A stretch of 7,875 nt of DNA, taken from the NCBI GenBank assembly GCA_021780415.1, contig JAJXYW010000087.1, forward strand, positions 1 through 7,875, written 5' to 3'. The notes beneath the pieces were generated by a model that saw nothing but the letters and a program-made list of their open reading frames with translations, searched no databases and was not told where the DNA came from. The number at the start of each line of letters is the position of its first letter. Position 1 is the stretch's first letter. Made by a program: the position numbers and the translations under genes. Shown one piece after another: positions 5,203 to 7,875 of this stretch. The stretch is from Acidobacteriota bacterium. GTDB lineage: Bacteria > Acidobacteriota > Terriglobia > Terriglobales > Acidobacteriaceae.

Positions 5203-7875
5203 CTAGAAGAGGGATTCGGCGCGGCGCAGGCTGCCGGCGGTGCCGATGTTGGCCAGGGTGAAGTTGAAGCTGTAGGCGTTCTCGTCGCGGAGGGTGCCGA
5301 GACTGTAGCGGCGATACTCCACCGCGAGGCCGCAGCAGTTCCAGTTGTAGTTGGCCTGCAGGCTGATGTACTGGGCGCTGCCGTGGCTAAGGTCGATGCC
5401 GGCGGAGACGGCGCTGGACAGGCCGGCCTGGTTGGGCTCGCCGTAGCCCAGCAGAAAACGCATCTGCGAGAAGTCTGCGATGGAAGACGAGGTGAGCGCC
5501 GTAACAATGTTGGTGCTGTAGTTGACGACCTCGGAGTAGGTTCGTCCGGGAGCGTTGAGGCGCGCGTAGGCGAAGCCGCCGAAGAAGCGACCCTGATGCA
5601 GGTCGAGGAACGTGTTCGAGCTCAGAAACTTCCTGCTGGTGGTGTCGTAGTCGAAGTCCCAGGCGATGTCGGCGTGACTGGAGGTGCGGAAGCGCATGCG
5701 GGATTTGAGCGGAGAGTTATTGCCTGGCCTGGTGAGGAAGGCGATGCCGGAGAAGTCCAGCGTGGTGTCAAAGATGTTGCGGCGCTTATCGATGACGGCG
5801 TTGCCGAAGGTGGGATCGAAGAAGTGCTTCTGAGTGAGGACCCAACTGAACCACTCCTGCTGCGGCGGGAGCGCGGTGGAAGTGGCGCAGGGGTCGGGCT
5901 TGCGGGGATGGGTGCGGAGGGGCAGATCGGGCGCTGCGGCCGCAACGTTGGCCACCCCGTTCGCGTCCGGGGTGGCGCGCTCGTCGGGACTAAGCGCGTC
6001 TGGCGCCGACGCTGACGGAGAGGCACTGCCGAAGCCCAAGGTCGAAGCATTGGGCGTGGGCGGCTTTGCCGGACAACCGGGCTTCGCGGAGACGGGCTTC
6101 GACGTGTGGGGCCGGAAGTAAAGGTGTTGGGTCACGCCGTACTGGAGTTCGTTGGTGTCGCTGGCGAGATCGATCGTGTCGAAGCGCAGGACGTTGAGGA
6201 AGTTATTAATGCCGCTGACGTTGCGATACGTGATCTCAGGCTCGATGGTGTGACGGACCTGGTCACCGAAGATCCTGCGCCAGCGGGCGGGCACGGTGAA
6301 GGTGCGCTCGACCGCGGGAGGGCGCAGGTCGAGCGTGAAGTTGACGTCCATGCGGTTGATGGGAATGCTCTGCTGGATGGGCGTGGCGTTGCTGCTGTAG
6401 GGCGCCTTGCGAGAACGGCTGTAGGCGGTCTCACGGACCCCGGCCGTGGCCATCGCATGCCAGCCCTCGAAGCGCAGAGGAAGCGATACCTGCGGGCTGA
6501 GATCGAAGCGCCAGGTAAGGCCGGCGGTGGCAAAGGTTGGCTGAACTCGCTTCAGGCCGGCGGAAGACGAGGTGAAGCTCCAGACCAGCGGCGTTCCCGG
6601 AATGGGGTGGTCCAGCCCCGTGAAGTCGATCGACGGAGCGTGGTAGATCTTGATCTCCTGACTGGGGCTGAAGTCGGTCTGCACGATCTTCAGGCCTTCG
6701 TAGCGGTCGACGCGCGCGTCGGCGGAGTAGCCGCCTTTCTGATCGGTGAGATACATCACGGAGTTGATGTCGGTGCTGACGGACTGATTGAAGTTGTTGG
6801 TGAAGACCTCACGGTAGATGAAGTTGCTGAGGTACTCGGCGTCGCCGGCGGCACGAACGTGGGGAGAGAAACGGCGGTGGAAACTCGCTGTAATGTCCGC
6901 TCCGCCCTGGTTGTTGAACACGCTCACCGATGCTCCCTGGGCGTTGATGCCGGGAGCATAGAAGCCGCGATCCTGAAGCGCGGAGAACTGCACGTTGAAG
7001 TAGTTGTCGTCGGAACCGCGATAGCGGAAGCTGCCATTTTCAGAGTAGCCGCGGAGGGAATAATACAGGATGCCCAGCGTGAGATCAGCGGACGGGCCGA
7101 GCACCAGGTAGTACTGCTCTCCGATGGTCACGCCCTTGGAGCCGGTGCCCTTGCTGGCGCTGGAGTAGCCCAGCGCCGGGATCAGAAACCCGGACTGGCG
7201 CTGCTGGCTGTCGACCGGGTGGGACACGTAGGGGAGAAACAGCAGCGGCACGCTGAGCACTCGGAAGGTGGAGTACGCGGCCGTCGCCTTGCCGTTGCTC
7301 ATGGCGATCTTGTTGGCAGCGATCTGCCAGTCGGGGTGCGGCAGAAGGCAGGTGGTGACAGAGCCGTTGTACACGGTGTAATCCATCGGCCCGCTCTTGA
7401 CCACGATGCGGCCCTCGAACAGAAAGGGATTGGAGGTCTGGTAGCCGGCCACGTGGGATGAGTTGCCTGCCGCAATGCCGGCGTTCGTCGTGGTGACGAT
7501 GGGTGCGGCATCGGCATGAAACTTGCCCACCGAGCCGTGGACATCATAGAAGCGGCCCGTTGCGGTGCGCAGGTTGTAGGTGCCGTGCGTGGCTTCGATA
7601 TGCTCGTCGTTCTCGCCGCCTGTGAGCTCAAGGTGGCCGTCGGCAGTGACTTCGTCTGTGGCGTGGTTGTAGGTGATGCTGTCGGCGTGCAGGATGTGGT
7701 CGCCGTAGGTCAGCACCACGTTGCCGGAGGCGTAGGACATCTCCCCATGCCTGGACTGGACGTCGCTCTCGAGGATCGCCGTCTCAGGTGCCCTGGATGG
7801 CGGCAGCGGCAATGCGTGAGGAACCGTGGAGAGGTCGGGCTCGGCCGAAGAAGATTGCGTTACCGGTGTGCTGTG
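5203..7875 (-). CDS. lptD: LPS-assembly protein LptD (partial, N-terminus outside the window)
   Basis: An outer-membrane beta-barrel that inserts lipopolysaccharide into the outer leaflet together with lipoprotein LptE. The frame is open to the window edge, giving 890 visible residues; a TTG at 7812 is in frame, but the true start and signal peptide should lie beyond 7875. Seen (numbering the visible fragment): an N-terminal OstA/LptA-like jelly-roll, about 35-120, with SYASGNVVLTYGDHILHADS; VTTCLLPHPDW with Cys176; the family block FLPYVSHPVDSQQRQSGFL entering the barrel; alternating aromatic strands; WNCCGLAVEYRR with Cys847-Cys848; and a terminal Phe. In E. coli, inter-domain disulfides joining N-terminal cysteines to the C-terminal pair are required for function, so the layout is conserved. 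A Pro/Ala/Ser-rich insert of about 80 residues (near 5862-6104) with two further cysteines interrupts the barrel and is probably an extracellular loop. It is larger than E. coli LptD (784 residues), and the assignment is strong. Confidence 0.95.
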   Translation of the reverse strand, partial: HSTPVTQSSSAEPDLSTVPHALPLPPSRAPETAILESDVQSRHGEMSYASGNVVLTYGDHILHADSITYNHATDEVTADGHLELTGGENDEHIEATHGTYNLRTATGRFYDVHGSVGKFHADAAPIVTTTNAGIAAGNSSHVAGYQTSNPFLFEGRIVVKSGPMDYTVYNGSVTTCLLPHPDWQIAANKIAMSNGKATAAYSTFRVLSVPLLFLPYVSHPVDSQQRQSGFLIPALGYSSASKGTGSKGVTIGEQYYLVLGPSADLTLGILYYSLRGYSENGSFRYRGSDDNYFNVQFSALQDRGFYAPGINAQGASVSVFNNQGGADITASFHRRFSPHVRAAGDAEYLSNFIYREVFTNNFNQSVSTDINSVMYLTDQKGGYSADARVDRYEGLKIVQTDFSPSQEIKIYHAPSIDFTGLDHPIPGTPLVWSFTSSSAGLKRVQPTFATAGLTWRFDLSPQVSLPLRFEGWHAMATAGVRETAYSRSRKAPYSSNATPIQQSIPINRMDVNFTLDLRPPAVERTFTVPARWRRIFGDQVRHTIEPEITYRNVSGINNFLNVLRFDTIDLASDTNELQYGVTQHLYFRPHTSKPVSAKPGCPAKPPTPNASTLGFGSASPSASAPDALSPDERATPDANGVANVAAAAPDLPLRTHPRKPDPCATSTALPPQQEWFSWVLTQKHFFDPTFGNAVIDKRRNIFDTTLDFSGIAFLTRPGNNSPLKSRMRFRTSSHADIAWDFDYDTTSRKFLSSNTFLDLHQGRFFGGFAYARLNAPGRTYSEVVNYSTNIVTALTSSSIADFSQMRFLLGYGEPNQAGLSSAVSAGIDLSHGSAQYISLQANYNWNCCGLAVEYRRYSLGTLRDENAYSFNFTLANIGTAGSLRRAESLF

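Noticed and set aside
6106..7461. 451-residue plus-strand open frame
   Set aside because: It is antisense to lptD and Val/Gly/Ala/Arg/Asp-rich, as expected for a reverse-strand shadow; no motif is seen.
1..7875. CRISPR array, tRNA, rRNA, toxin-antitoxin or defence genes
   Set aside because: No regularly spaced repeats with unique spacers, no tRNA-like cloverleaf noticed by eye, and no small paired genes; the only direct repeats are three unevenly spaced copies.

Overview
The window reads as a piece of chromosome from a high-GC Gram-negative bacterium, most likely an acidobacterium of the Terriglobus/Granulicella/Edaphobacter type. That placement is my impression from the LptD, DsbA-like and RAYT protein sequences and the GC-rich palindromes; it is not a computed assignment. 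All five genes lie on the minus strand, so the biological order runs from right to left. Long open frames on the plus strand are shadows of these genes in GC-rich DNA.

From right to left the layout is: (1) 7875-5203, lptD, the outer-membrane LPS translocon, with its N-terminus beyond the window; (2) 5166-4591, a REP-associated tyrosine transposase (RAYT) bracketed by two hairpin-forming REP sequences that share a 16-base inverted head; (3) 4542-3514, an exported DsbA/thioredoxin-fold protein with a CPFC active site and a likely promoter abutting its start codon; (4) 3513-2838, a 676-bp gene-free region holding a third REP, a small palindrome, three copies of a 23-bp repeat, a long G/C run and the serA leader; (5) 2837-1146, serA, a long-form D-3-phosphoglycerate dehydrogenase starting at TTG with a good ribosome binding site; (6) 1097-45, a SurA/PrsA-like lipoprotein with one parvulin (PPIC) domain; (7) 44-1, nothing recognisable.

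Two themes stand out. First, an LptD gene, a periplasmic thiol oxidoreductase and a periplasmic chaperone/prolyl isomerase lie within 8 kb. In E. coli, LptD needs exactly these two kinds of helper (SurA for folding, DsbA for disulfides), and this LptD keeps the C-terminal Cys-Cys pair, so an envelope-biogenesis neighbourhood is plausible; serA is the metabolic outlier. Second, a RAYT with cognate REP palindromes has settled between lptD and the dsbA-like gene, and a further REP lies just past the dsbA-like gene. The REP/RAYT module and the repeat-rich serA upstream region are the best candidates for something undescribed. Neither is a new defence or biosynthetic system on the evidence visible here.
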